This document shows, piece after piece, positions 43,611-56,342 of a stretch of 64,000 nucleotides of DNA. Location of the stretch: positions 82,963,784 to 83,027,783 of the forward strand of contig NC_072893.1 in the NCBI RefSeq assembly GCF_027943255.1. Direction: 5' to 3'. Made by a program: the position numbers and the translations under genes. The notes under the pieces were generated by a model. The model had not been told where the DNA came from. It saw only the letters and a list, made by a program, of their open reading frames with translations, and ran no database searches. Each line of letters opens with the position of its first letter. Position 1 is the stretch's first letter. Source of the stretch: Anastrepha obliqua (Eukaryota; Arthropoda; Insecta; Diptera; Tephritidae).

Positions 43611-45830
43611 ATTAATTTATATATTTTATAATTTTCGAACTCTTTTCACTTGTTTCTTCTTGTTTTTATTTTAGTTATACTCTGATTCATTCTATATTAA
43701 TTTTTTTATAGAATTTTATTTAATTTCGATTTACCTCTTTATTTTTTGAAGTTGTAGCTTAATTTATTAGACATATATTTATTATGTTTTTATTTCTATC
43801 TTTTGCATAATTTTGCGTCACTTAATTTAAAGCTGTTTTAATTAATTTACTTATTTTATTTTATTTTGTTTTTTTGTTTGTTTTTATATTAAATTTATTT
43901 TATTTCATTTAATTTTCCTTATTTTAATTAATTAACTTTTTCTATTGCATTTTAATTTTTATTTATTTTATTACTTTTTGTTCTTCAGTTCTTTTTCTAA
44001 ACTTATTTGATCCCATTTTCTCTTATTTTCTTTTATGTTAAATTTATTTTATTTCATTTTAACTAACTTATTTATTATTAATACGGAATAATTTAATTAA
44101 TACATTTTAATTCACCTTTTTATTTTTTGTCTGACAATAAATTCAATTTTTTTAATTTATTTATTTTACAGAGTTTTTTTTCACCTAATTTTAAACTAAT
44201 TCAATTAATTTACATATTCCGTTTTATTTTAGACTTTATTTTTTTAATTCTTTTTATATTAAATTGATTTTATTTCATTTAATTTTACTCTATTTAAACT
44301 AATTTATTTTTTCTATATGATTTTAATTTTTTATTTATTTTACTATTATTTTTTTTCAGTTTTTTTATTTGAAACTTATTTTCTTTAATGCTACATTTAT
44401 TTTATTTCATTTTAATTAACTTATTTATTGTTAACTCGGAATAATTTTATTAGTTTCATTTTATTTTTTTATTTTTTGAACTGACATTAACAAATTTCTT
44501 TTTTTTTTATTTATTTTATATAATTTTTTCACTTTATTTTAGGTTTTTTTTAGTTATTTTTATATTAAATTAATTTAATTTAATTTTTTTTCCTTGTTTA
44601 CTCCACTCGGGAGCATAGGGATTCGTTAATCTACATATTTTGCTTTGTGACAGGGTAGATGATTAGTCTGCCGCTACCAGTCCTAAGTAGTGCGAATGCC
44701 CACCTGTCTTCCTGCTTGAAGCGCCATCTGCGATTCACATTTTTCTGACAGAAGGATCACACAAATGGTTGAGGACTTCGCTAAATTTGGTGTGTCTACG
44801 CTATTACCCTGATTTCTCGCTTCCTCTTGCTGGCGCCACTGATGCAATGTGTAACTGTCTTTTTCTTGGTGTGTTTTTTACTTGTTTTAGCAGCCACAAT
44901 GCAAGTAATGCGCTGACTTTTGTGCGGAAGTAAGGATCGGAAGAATAAGGTTGTGGGGTGTTAATTTAATTTTACTTTATTATCATACATTTACTTTTTG
45001 TATTTTATTTAAATTTTGTATTCATATTTTATTTTTATTTTATTTTTTATTTTATTTATTTTATTTTATTCCACTTCATTTTATTTTATCTGACGTTATT
45101 CTATTCTACGTTTATATTATTATTTTTCAATTCACTTTTCATATTTTCAGTTAATTCAATTTTTTTATATAATTTGAATTCAACTTTTTATTTTTGGAAA
45201 TACCAATTAAAAATATTGTTTATTTTATTTTTTGTTTTTTTAATTAATTAATTTTATATAATTTTTTTATTATATTATTTCATGAAATTTGTTTAGTTGG
45301 TTTTATTTTAATTTAATTTAATTTTATCACGTCTTATTTCATCCTAATCTATTTAATCAGATGTTGTTTTATTTTATCTTAATTATCTTTTTTAGTCTTC
45401 GTTAATTCGGTTTAATTAAATTAATTTAATTTTATTGTGATTTTTATATTTTGAGGTAATAGTCCAACTTATTAGTTATTATTATACATTTCTTTTTTTT
45501 TTGTTTATTTTATATAATTTTATTTGACTTTATTTTGTATAATTTTCTTATACAATATTATTATTTTTTTATTTATTTAGTTGTTCATTTTACTTCATTT
45601 TCATTAATTTTTTTTTCTTTTGTTAATTCACTTTATCTTATTTTAGTTTGTTTCGTTTAATATAATTTTATTATTTTAATTTGTTGTTGTTTTCCCCGAC
45701 CTTTATTATATATAGGTATTATTAGTCATTATTTTTTATTTTATTTAATTTTAGTTTTTATTTTTTACAATTTTTTATTTAATTTCATTTCCTTTAGTTT
45801 TATTTTATTTCGTTGAATACAAACATACGT
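43610..45830. repeat. T/A low-complexity block, 2.2 kb
   Basis: Almost entirely runs of the form TTTTATTTTATTTAATTT on the plus strand, with strong T-over-A strand bias. The block is broken at 44587-44945 by ordinary sequence that starts with the 35-bp motif shared with 3851-3885 (TCCTTG ... GAGCATAGGGA). It is probably a decayed A-rich simple-repeat expansion on the minus strand. No coding content. Confidence 0.85.
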
Positions 45831-45834
45831 ACAT

Positions 45835-47600
45835 GTTTAAGAATACGTGTAGCGCCTTTGCCACAGAAGCAGTTGAAATAATAACAACAAGAGCAGCAGC
45901 GAACATCACAATCGATTATTGCACCCGATTAAATTGTTTATTGGTTTTCATTAAATGGAAATGGGTATTCCTCGTATGATATCGCATTGCATGCTGCATA
46001 CCGCAGTCTGCTGCCGCTGCCTCATACGGCGCTTTGGCCCCCTGTCACGGCCGTCTCGCATCAGTTGCTTACTGGCATCGGACGACTGCTGTTGCGGCTT
46101 TATTAAGCGATAATTTACAACATTCGTATGCGGTGGCAGTGATTAAAATCGCTGCCGAATCAGCAGCAGCTATGGCACGCGCATCTTGACAGTCACCCGC
46201 GCCTGCAATTGAAAGTACATACTTATATCACACATACAGGCACAGTGGTGGCAGGTATGCGCAGTTGTTGTGGAATGCTACCGTTATATGATTAAAATGT
46301 TTGATTCCAACACTTTTGTAGCCGTTGCATTCCGATCTGTATGTGGCAGCGTGTGAAGGGAGCATAAATAATAAAAAATGGAAATTAATCGAAAAAGTTA
46401 AAGCACAAAGTGCTTAATGTAGCATGCAACATGAACGCATGTGCAAATACAACTGCATATGGTATATATGAATGCTTATATGTCAGCGGGGTAGGTGCAG
46501 AATGCAAACTTTGCGATGTTTGGGGCGGCTGGGTTGGCATGCACCGTGCAACTTGCCGCACCAGCAATATCTGTAACACCTACAACAATCTCCATACCTG
46601 CTCGTTGCTATGCGCCACAAATATGTGCCGTTTTACCTGTTACCAAATTCAACTGTGAGTTCACACACAAACATATGCGCATGTGTGTATAATAAAGCAT
46701 TACTGGAATTTCGGTGCGCAATAATGAAATGATCTAAATGTTAAATCAGACTCAGAAATTTCAAGATATGTTGCTAGAGGAATTTGTCGCGCAGAATTTT
46801 TTCTCCACTCCTGCGGAACTTGACCATCGATTCCCTATTGCGAGAAGCTAAATGGCTAAAGTTATTCCCTATGGCGGTTATATTTTGATCTCGTACAGAT
46901 TTAAATGGTTGTCCATTCAATGTGAGCTAAGCACCAACTCGAGCAGAGTAGAGCTTTTCCTCTTAACAGAAGTATATAGAGTGCCATTGGTATCTCCATA
47001 CAATAATAAGAGCGTAGAAAGGAATCTTATATCAGCATTACAAGTCTTTAGTTTTTAGTTGTTTTTTTTTAATGTCACGAATGGTTCTACACAAAAATAA
47101 CAAAGATTGCCGAATCAATTTGAATTTTCGATGTTTTATTTAAAGTAAAATCCGATACCTCTAAATTGATCACCCCTTGTAAGAAGAGCTATCTTCTTAT
47201 TTAATAATAAGACGGATGCAGCAAAGCCCAGTGGTCATTCACGCTCAGTTCCGAACTTGCGATCTTAAGGAGATGGCTAAATAAAGCAGACTTCACTTCA
47301 ATTGGAACTCAATCCATAGAGCCTTGGAGGAGAAAGTCAAAAGTAGATGAACTTGCAAAGCAAATACATCCAGATCCATTTTGCTATAAAACTATGTTTT
47401 GGTGTGTCGTCAGGTATATGTATACTATGACAGTGAAGTTTAAATTCACAGAACTGGTGATAGATGGGTTGAAAGCACGGTTTGTTGTACTCTCTCAAAA
47501 CCGACAATATATTTATCTACTTTGATATACGTTTTTGCAGGGCCATGGCTTTTTGAATTCGTTATAGGAAATATTACTTATCGCCTCTGTGACTAATGGC
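45835..47600. other. noncoding DNA, no gene seen
   Basis: 45.8-46.7 kb is GC-richer with CAG/CAA patches; frames at 46.4-46.7 kb overlap on both strands without motifs. Nothing was recognised in 46.7-47.6 kb. Confidence 0.4.
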
Positions 47601-47613
47601 GAATATTGATTTA

Positions 47614-47929
47614 TATATATAATTGGCGTGTACACCCTTTTTGGGTGTTTGGCCAAGCTCCTCCTCCTATTTGTGGTGTGCGTCTTGATGTTGTTCCACA
47701 AATGGAGGGACCCACAGTTCCAAGCCGACTCCGAACGGCAGATATTTTTATGAGGAGCTTTTTCATGGCAGAAATACACTCGGAGGTTTGCCATTGCCTG
47801 CCGTGGGGCGACCGCTATTAGAAAAATGTTTTTCTTAAGTTTGGTGTTTCATCGAGATTTAAACAGACGTTCTCTCTGTGAATTCCGAAAGGTAGTCACG
47901 CACCAACCCGTTCGGCTACGGCGGCCGCC
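47614..47929 (-). repeat. tRNA-derived SINE, full length with TSD
   Basis: A 316-bp copy flanked by a perfect 12-bp duplication, AATATTGATTTA, at 47602-47613 and 47930-47941. On the minus strand it opens GGCGGCCGCCGTAGCCGAAC (A box) and has a mutated B box (GTTTAAATCTC). It then carries the body CCCCACGGCAGGCAATGGCA, TCTGCCGTTCGGAGTCGGCT and CAAACACCCAAAAAGGGTGT, and ends CGCCAATTATATATA. This copy defines both ends of the family. Confidence 0.93.
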
Positions 47930-49103
47930 AATATTGATTTAGACCTTGTAAATTCATGAGAGGCAATGGATATTTCCGCGAGTTCGACTACCAAGACAAG
48001 CCGTGATAATGCAATTAGTGTCTAACTTTGGCCTAAGTGCGTGGATCGTTGGAAATGTGGAAGCCATTTTGACTTAAATCGTAATGACTGGTATTCCTTT
48101 AGAAAATGAGATTGACTGTCTGGTAGATAATTGGCTTAAAAAAATTTCTCTAAAAAATTAAGAAATGAAATGAAAATAAAATTTTTAATTTTAAGATTTA
48201 TTCAATGTCGAAAATATTTTTACATAAGCTTTTGAAGCGAAATATCTTAGGTCTTTTGCCACATACATTTTTTTTGAGGATAAATTAAACAATTAAAAAC
48301 AAAAACGGTTGCAAAGAAATTAAAAAAAAAAATAATTTTTTGTTAAAAATAAAAAAAAGACATTTCTTGGCAAAAAATTAAATAAAAGCTGGTTTTTCAT
48401 TTTCGAATTGCACCTGCCCTTTTCCTTTCATTAACAGCTGAGACTATGGTCAGTAATCACTGTTACTTTCATAGTGAGATTTCCATAGCTTTTAGGACAC
48501 ACACAGTGAAGCAGCGAGTTTATTCAATCATCGGCTATTTTAACAATTTTTATAAACTTTTTTTCGCATTTTTTAAGATAAAATCTACTTTACAAAAATA
48601 TATTTTGGAAACAAATTTAATAATTTTGTTCAAAATTTAAAAAAATGAGCCCCCACCCGCTTACCCTCAGATTCTTTCTTTCTTATTTTTGAAATTTGAG
48701 AAAAAAATTTGCTTCAAAGAATTTATTTTTTTTTTGTTAGAAATTCTTACAAGAATAAATAGAAAAAAATTAATAAAAATATTTCGAACACAAAATCAGT
48801 TTTCTCCCAAACTGTTTTCTTTAGAATGTTTGATCCCAAAAACTAAAAACAATATTAGAAAACTTTATATACAAATTTTAAGAATTGAATAAATTTCAAA
48901 ATTATAATTTTGTTTAAATTTTTTAAGCTTTGTTAAACAAATATTTCATAATGTAAATATTTATACCGAAGCGGAAATTGTCAAATTCTACGTGACAAAG
49001 AAAAATTGGTGCATTTAGCTGATTCATGTTACATATTCAAGAAAGGTGAGTTGAAGTCACTGTCATTAATTTATACAAGCACATTTAGGTCGATATTTTG
49101 GTG

Positions 49104-49144
49104 GTGGTTTGACTAGCATAATATCACAATGCTAGTCAAACCAC
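49104..49144. repeat. short perfect hairpin
   Basis: GTGGTTTGACTAGCAT (49104-49119) and its exact complement (49129-49144) are separated by 9 bp (AATATCACA). The stem is 16 bp. It could be a relic of a small inverted-repeat element, a cruciform or an RNA hairpin; it is short for a typical microRNA precursor, and I see no extension of the pairing. Confidence 0.75.
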
Positions 49145-51701
49145 TTTTATCTGCATATATGACTTGCTCAGCCTTTCAACTGTATTAACAGGAATCTCAG
49201 AAGTAGATCTAAAATATTGCTCTCCAATTGCACTTTATGTACAAATTTCTATAAGCATTCAAAGAAAGCATGAGACCTACAGGATAATATGAATAATTTC
49301 AGTGTTGCACTGTCAGAGGTTAATTCTACGCCAGTGCAAAAATTGCGCTATTAGGATGTTTTTTTCTTAATTCACTGATTAGTTCAGTGAGTCTGAATTA
49401 AATATATGTAGCTATAGATATATTGAAGCCCTTAACTTAAAAATTAACTATTGTCTTCGGCCTGGCTAGTTTTTTTATTTTTTATTTTAAGGCATATTTT
49501 CAGGGCGTACTTTTTACAGAGATTTTCAGTTGCTCCTGTAAAGAAATCTCTCCGAAACAAATCGTCATTGTAAACAATTCAATCAATGACTTAAGTTTCA
49601 CCGGGGCTCCCGGTGCATTAGAGTACATATCACGAAGTGGCTTAACCCATCTTGCGCCTTGTGCGATTAGGCATTCCTTAAATTTCTTTAGCGAGAGCTA
49701 ACAAATCTTTCGGCCATATAATATAGTTTAGCAGAAAACGGGCACTTCTATTCCTGATCACCTCCCTCTGTCAGAATACGATAGAGTTCAGAATTTTTCT
49801 TCTGTTATCAAAATTGTGTAACTTCTTGTGTTAGAGATTCGAACAAGGAATATAACAGTGAACAACTCACATCTTGCGTTGATTACACTGCTGCCCCCGA
49901 TAGCGCGTTCACATCACCAAATGTTGGGGTTATGTACCCCTGTGCACAATCCACAAGCCTTTTAACGGACTGTGTTCGTACTGTCCTTTCATGCTTGAAA
50001 AAAAATCCCGACAGAAGTACGATGGCACTGCACTTTTTTGTTTAGGACTATTTGAAGTCATTGATTGATCTATTTGAAAAAACCAAAAATCTTTGGTCTC
50101 GAAGTAAGAATTCGTTACATATGGCCTCAAATGCTCGAAAATGCCTCATTAATTGAAAATTTATTATTCAAATCAACGCACCTCAAACGCTCCTGCGGTG
50201 GGCTTATGCCCGAAATCATTTTAAATCATTAAATACACAAAATTGGTAGCATAAAAGAAGCATAATTTCCCTAACTTGAACTTATTATTTATGATTTATA
50301 AACTTTTGTGCTTTCCTTAAGGCAAATCATCCCTCGTTCGGTCACTTGAAAGAAGCGTTCCGTAGTGCAATGGCCGGCGTGTTATTTTTGTAAGCGATAT
50401 TCTTTCTTAATTTTGGATGACTAATTTTTATGAAAAAATAATAGAACATATATTTCTTTGTTGGCTGAACCGAGACCGGTCTAAACACAGTCTACAAAAA
50501 TAACTTTATTTCAGGCAAGGTGCATTGAGCAAGGAGCAGCAGTAGAGGTTTAATTTATAAAGGACCTTCTTTTATTTTACGAATAAAAGATTTTTAAGCA
50601 CAGCAAAACTTTTTCAAAAGTATCCAGATGCAAACACAATGACCTGCTTCCAGCATATCCACATTGTTGTTAATAGTGCGAGTCACTAACTCATACATAT
50701 AAGTGAGGTCATACAGCAGTGAAATCGCATTTGCAGGATAACACATCCTCTTAACCATATGAAAAGTAAGTACACCTTTCGCACCCCATAGAAATGATGC
50801 ATTTTATGAAAATTTAAAACCAAATATTTATAAACCAAAAATATGGTTTTGAGTGTTAATAGCTATTCCTACAACAGCTACAACACGGTTGTAATGACCA
50901 ACCTCAATGACATTGAATTCACGGAGGCATGTGTGAAAGCATAACGTATACATATTTTGAGTGACAAACCGCGATTAAATGTATGCCAGACAGGCCAATA
51001 AATGCAAATATATATCCGTATGCAGCTATCAACGTTGGCATCAGTGGAAGTATTTCAAGCAAAGTTGTGGTGTTTGCGAATTCTGCCCCATGGCGCTCAG
51101 TCGGTTGAAAATGTGTGAAAAATGCGATATATTTGCTATTTATAATTTCGTTTCGATTCAATTATGTCCTGCAGGAAAATCCACTAGTACCTACCATGTC
51201 CGCGTCTAGTGAATTTAAAACTTTGTTATTTGTCTTTTCCATATTAGCAATTGTTGGACACAGTGTGGTTCGAGGAAGCGTTAATTATACCCCGCTCTAA
51301 CCCCACCTCGATAGCTCCGTATTGGTACGAAATTTGAAAAATCAGATCCAGCGCACTTCTTGTCTCCTTTTTCATCATTCTGAACTATTGCTCTAGACAG
51401 ATAGACGCGGATGGCCAATCTCATATTATTAAACAAAAAAGTATATCCCACTTATCCAACTTCAAATCTTGACTTATAATATTAAAGTGATTAAAAACTT
51501 TGATGATGTAATATTCTGTATTCTAGATTCTGTACTCAAAATTTCTGCTGCTGAAATTCCGTATTGTAAAATTCTTTTTGACCAAATTTTTGTTGCTAAA
51601 TGATGTGTTTCAAAATTTTCCGTACATAAATTCGCTTTGCAATATTATCAAAAATTCAGAAAAGATTCAAAATGAATTTCTGCAGAACAGCTTTAGTAGC
51701 A

Positions 51702-51741
51702 GCCACCGTATCCGAATGCGTTGGTGTGTGACTACCATTCG
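51702..51741 (+). repeat. tRNA-derived SINE, head fragment
   Basis: GCCACCGTATCCGAATGCGT followed by TGGTGTGTGACTACCATTCG matches the first 40 bp of the SINE head, including the A box region (one change in TAGCC). Everything downstream is absent. Confidence 0.7.
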
Positions 51742-52291
51742 TTCCAAAATTAGCATCTGAATTTTGACAATTTATGCACATTTTTCTCGTCTGTTTTACA
51801 CGAGATTGCTTATATTCTTCAATTTTAGGATCTAGAACCTCCATAGAGAAAAATTATTATTGTATCCCATGAACTAATACTTAATGAAAAGTTGATCACA
51901 GGCATCTCCAGGTTTCAAATAATTTGATTTCTTTCAGATTTCTTTTGCCTCACATAGATTACTTGATGAATATTTAAACTATTTAAAGCATTTTTTTGGA
52001 ATCGTTTTTGTAAAGTCTCATCAATGTGTTATGTGCGCTATCGTTGTTGTGTCCCCCCAGCCGTATTGCCATTCTTGCTATTACCGAAGCCAACAAGCAA
52101 AGCCGCTATATTTTTAATTTATTTATGTGTTTAAATAATTTCTCTTTTTTACGGGGGCAGCTCTTCCAGACAACGAGCTTGCCAATCATTTTGTACGAAA
52201 AATTGAGAGTACTTATTATTTTAGAATAAATTGCATATTAATATTCATTCTTAAATGAATATCCAAAATTAAAAAAAAAAAAAATGGCGAC

Positions 52292-52720
52292 GCTACAGCT
52301 GCCCAAACGTGGCCCCTTTCATTTGCGCCGAGGAATGTACACCAATTTTTTCATTAAAATAAGTTATTCCGCCTTGCACTCACCTATTTTTAACAAACAC
52401 AAAAAAGAAAAAATTAAAATTTGAAGTGAAGAAGAAACCAACTACACTTTTTTTATAAACAAATTGAACAAGATATTATGTTCAGTGATAATTAATCTAA
52501 CATTTGAGGTGCATGCAAAGCTAAATATGTTGAAGAATATCCCTGTAAAATTTAAGTTGTTATCTTGATTACTTTTTGAGTTATATTCGACAGCGCGGAA
52601 AAAAACGTAACTGCTTAGACTTTCTATTAAGCTTAAAAAATTGAAAAGATATTCCCTAGATTTTAAATGAATTTTTAAAGAAAAAAAAACCTGGAAAATT
52701 TTAAAGTGCTGGAGAAGCTG
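52292..52720 (+). repeat. AT-rich dispersed repeat, copy 1
   Basis: Starts GCTACAGCTGCCCAAACGTG and ends GTGCTGGAGAAGCTG. It shares ordered blocks with copy 2 at 54606: TTGCGCCG-GGA, TTATTCCGC-TTGCACT, ACCTATTTTTAACAAA, GAGTTATATTCGACAGCGCG and AGACTTTCTATTAAGCTTAA. Relative to copy 2 it has a small deletion after AAAAAACGTA. The two ends are weakly inverted (GCTACAGCTGC against CAGCTTCTCCAGCAC), so it may be a MITE. The class is unknown. Confidence 0.75.
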
Positions 52721-52729
52721 TTAACTGTT

Positions 52730-53755
52730 TTTGGTTACACTTTGCCAAACTAATTCGCCTCTTCCGCCTAATTTTGAATAACTACTTATGCACCCAGTGC
52801 AGTGCCCTACAGTGTTATGTATATTTTTTTATTAATAAAACACAAAAAAAAACAAAAATAATTGTGAGTGAAGGAAATCTTTGTTTTGACTTTTAGGCGC
52901 TCCATTGCTTATTTCTTTTTATACTGCAGCTGTCACAGGTGTCGAATATGATTGACGTACGCCGCCATTTACAAGAATTATAAATCTCCGAGAGAGTGAT
53001 TAATTTTGCAACTTGTCGTATATGCCAAAACGAATTGTATACCATAATTTTTAGTAAAAATCGACAAAATTTTCTGGGAAACGTCTCGTTACTATTTTAT
53101 TTAACATCATCACCTTTCCTTTTGTTATGAGAAAAAAATATAATAATAATAGCACCAACGCGTTTCGTAGGAAAGCCAGAAATATGTTTAAATAAGGAAT
53201 ACAAACGAAAAACCCGTTTAAGAAGAAAATTCTGAGTCTCATAATAATTACGTCTAGCGTACTGAAGTGCATCATATGGGCATTTAGTGAGAATTTATTA
53301 AATTTTCAATTAACTGGGAAACACGGCGAGGGGGAATAAATGGTACCGCAAAACGTGTTCACTCAACCAACGCAATGAATTGAGTCATCAACAGCCTAAG
53401 TTGAGGAATGCGCACCGCAGTGAAAACCGCTGGTCCAGAACTAGTACGATTTCGGCATTTGCGAACCAGTGAGCTACTCATGTCGTGAGTAACCAATTAT
53501 GTTTGTTTTGTTCAGATTTGCCGGTTTTCGTCATCACCTCACATGCCTTTTATCTCATAACTATAAATATTAAAGCTTATTTTATTTCTCAATGACTAAA
53601 ATTTATGAAATATTTATTCACTATTAAAAACTAGCGAATAACCTTAACCTTTAATTGTATTATAAGCATTTGGAATCGAGTAACTGAAAATCTCTTTCAG
53701 TACAAGTCCTAAGCTAAGTGGTGTTAGTAATATTTTGACTGAAGTATTGGATTTC
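52730..53755. other. noncoding DNA, no gene seen
   Basis: AT-rich sequence with no feature recognised before the mariner remnant. Confidence 0.4.
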
Positions 53756-53759
53756 AGAG

Positions 53760-54325
53760 AGCTGTGGGCACAATGGGTGCCGCTTTGGCGAACAATGGAA
53801 CAAAAACACATTCGAATGCGACTTTGCCAGCAACATTTCGAGCGTTTTCGAAAGAATAAAGTGGATTTTGTGCGTCGATTCATCACTATGGATGAGACTT
53901 GGGTCTATCACCATGATCCTAAATCAAAATAATCGACTGAAGAGTGAACCTAGTTCCTCAGCTCCGAAACGAGTTAGTGTCTAGAAATCAGCAATGAAGG
54001 GGTTGGCATCAGTTTTTGGGATGCGAACGAAATTTTATTTGTGGATTACTTGCAAACTGGTAAAACAATAAATTCTGAATATTATAAAAACATTTCGTGA
54101 CAAAAGGCGCAGTTTGTAGAAAAAAATTATTTTTCATCACGATACTGCACCGTGAATTTAAGCTCGAATTTTTTGAACATCCACAGTATTCACCATATTC
54201 GACCCCTAAGAAGTTCCATCTAAAAAAATGTATTCATGGAAAGCATTTTTCATCAAATGATGAAGTCATAAAATTCATGAAAGCGTATTTTGCAGCGCTC
54301 CCAGATTCTCAGGGATGGATCTCAT
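53760..54325 (+). pseudogene. mariner transposase remnant (irritans-like), degenerate
   Basis: A plus-strand fragment. LWAQWVPLWRTMEQKHIRMR covers the WVP linker; FERFRKNKVDFVRRF and ITMDETWVYHHDPKSK carry the first catalytic Asp, in the TMDETW variant typical of irritans-type mariners. After stops and shifts come ISFWDANEILFVDYLQTGKT with INSEYY, then EHPQYSPYSTPKKFHLKK, where the third Asp motif (SPDLAPSD) has become SPYSTPKK: the catalytic residue is lost. The N-terminal domain is missing and no terminal repeats were found. An old remnant, between two copies of the AT-rich repeat. Confidence 0.85.
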
Positions 54326-54605
54326 AAATTGTCACTGACACCTCCTCACTGGGTAGGAATTTTATCAGTGCTTCATCACGGTTTTAATTCAGAGTTTTGC
54401 AACGGGGCACATGAACCTAGTTCAGTGAAGTTCTCTTCAAAAGCCTAGGTTGTGCATATGGTGTTAGAACAGAAAAACTCTTGTTTTTTGTTATATGTGT
54501 ATCTCTTCTATCTAGCTCCCTCTCTTTTTCTAATATTTTTTAGAACAGATGGCTACGGTAGTCCAATGAATGCTCTCTTGCATTCTCCACCTTGGCCATG
54601 GTGGT

Positions 54606-55097
54606 GCTACTGCTGCTAAAACACGACTTCTTTAATTTGCGCCGTGGAGGCTGTACATTCCTTAATTGTAATCAATTGAAATCAACCGGACAAAATTTTC
54701 TTACTACTATAATTTATTCCGCTTTGCACTTACCTATTTTTAACAAAAAAATTAAAATTTGAAATGAAAAATAAAAAAATTACACGTTTATTTTAAAAAC
54801 AAATTGAACAAAACAATATTTTTAGTCACAATTAATGTAAAATTTGAGGTACAAGCAGAGGCCAAAATGCTAAAGAATATCCCTGTAAAATTTTAAGTTG
54901 ATATGTTGATTACTTTTTGAGTTATATTCGACAGCGCGTAAAAAAACGTATTTCGTGCGACTTTATAGGCACTTTACTGACTTGATAGGGACAGTTTAGA
55001 CTTTCTATTAAGCTTAAATCAATGAAAAGATATTTTTTAGATTGCAAAATAATTTCCAAAGCAAAAAATTGAAAATTTGAAAGTGCTGGAGGAGCTG
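54606..55097 (+). repeat. AT-rich dispersed repeat, copy 2
   Basis: Starts GCTACTGCTGCTAAAACACG and ends GTGCTGGAGGAGCTG. Same block order as copy 1, in the same orientation, about 2.3 kb away. It keeps a roughly 35-bp segment (TTTATAGGCACTTTACTGAC) that copy 1 lacks. No ORF. Confidence 0.75.
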
Positions 55098-55099
55098 TC

Positions 55100-55870
55100 T
55101 CCCTTAAAATTAAAAAAAAACTAGACTTCCCCGAAAGTTATTTACTTATCATATGAGTAGCCTTTGCCGCTTCGAGAATCAAATTTTATGAAGAGTTAAT
55201 TTCTAGGCCTGTAAATTAAGTCAATCACTTAAGAAAAAGTATAGACACTAAAATAAAAGCGGAAAATGTTTTTGACTTCCTTAAGAAGTGCATCTAGATT
55301 TTTTCGAAGGACAATGCCCTTACTGAAGTGATTGGAGCATGGTGAAAAGAATCCAGAAAGAGTGACCCAAGAATGATGGATTTACCAGATTTGCACTTAA
55401 GTCATGGTGAAAGAGAAATTGTGAGAATTGTTTGCACAATCATTTCACACACTCGTCCAATCAGTGGTTATTCAGACGGCATCGAAGTGTCACTGACTGA
55501 TTGTTTTTCGCATATCACCAACACAATCTGAGTTATTGTGTCGTGATCACGGTTACGTTAGCTAATCAGCTTATTCCTTCAAAATCGTTGAGAGCAGTTA
55601 ACAGTCTGATGGTGCCCACACCTCTGCATTTTGTATTTTGTGCTATAATTTATCGCCCATGATCGCCAGGCAATAGATCACTAAGCACTCTCTGAAGACA
55701 CATGTGTGTCATGCACATAACAGTACAAAAGCGAAAATATGGCTGGGCTCCTCTCTGAACCTGTACACTCTCATGGAATTTATTATTTGCATGAGGGAGA
55801 ATGATGGCCGCTGATATACTCTGTGACTCTCTTTGTCGTTTACGCAGGGCAACTGCGATGTGTGCAATAC
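55100..55870. other. noncoding DNA, no gene seen
   Basis: Only a 63-codon chance frame; nothing recognised. Confidence 0.4.
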
Positions 55871-56342
55871 GTACAGTGGCTCAATAAAGAACTCGGACAC
55901 CCAAGTGATATGGTTTAAATAAAAAAATATATATCCAAATGTTCAATCTTCGAGTGTAATTTTTCAAAACTACAAAAAATTAAACGAACTTCTTCTCATT
56001 CGTACATAGAAAATACACAAATGGAAGCTTAGCACATTGCTTGACAAAAAAGAACTCGGACATTTACATAGAGTAGAGTTAGGCAAATAATATTTAAGAA
56101 AAAACAATGTAATTAATATTTGGTCGGCAAGCCTTTATTCTTTCTCACAACATTTAGATTTCTTGGTATGTATTCAACCAGCTTCTTTTATGTTAAGGAT
56201 ATATTTTCTCGCACTCTTCTTTAATAGCAACTTCTTGGTCTGTCTTCTTTCTAATAACATGCTTTTTCAGTTGGTTTTCTAAATGAGTCCACAGATGTTG
56301 AACTACATTGATGTCTAGAGATTGTACATTTAGACCGTTGTA

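Larger units (their letters stand above)
47942..52290. other. noncoding DNA, no gene seen
   Basis: About 4.3 kb without a recognisable gene. 48.15-48.96 kb is AT-rich and may be a diverged copy of the 52.3/54.6 kb repeat (cattaacagctgag, ccatagcttttagg). A 16-bp perfect hairpin lies at 49104-49144 and a SINE scrap at 51702-51741; both are listed separately. Confidence 0.4.
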
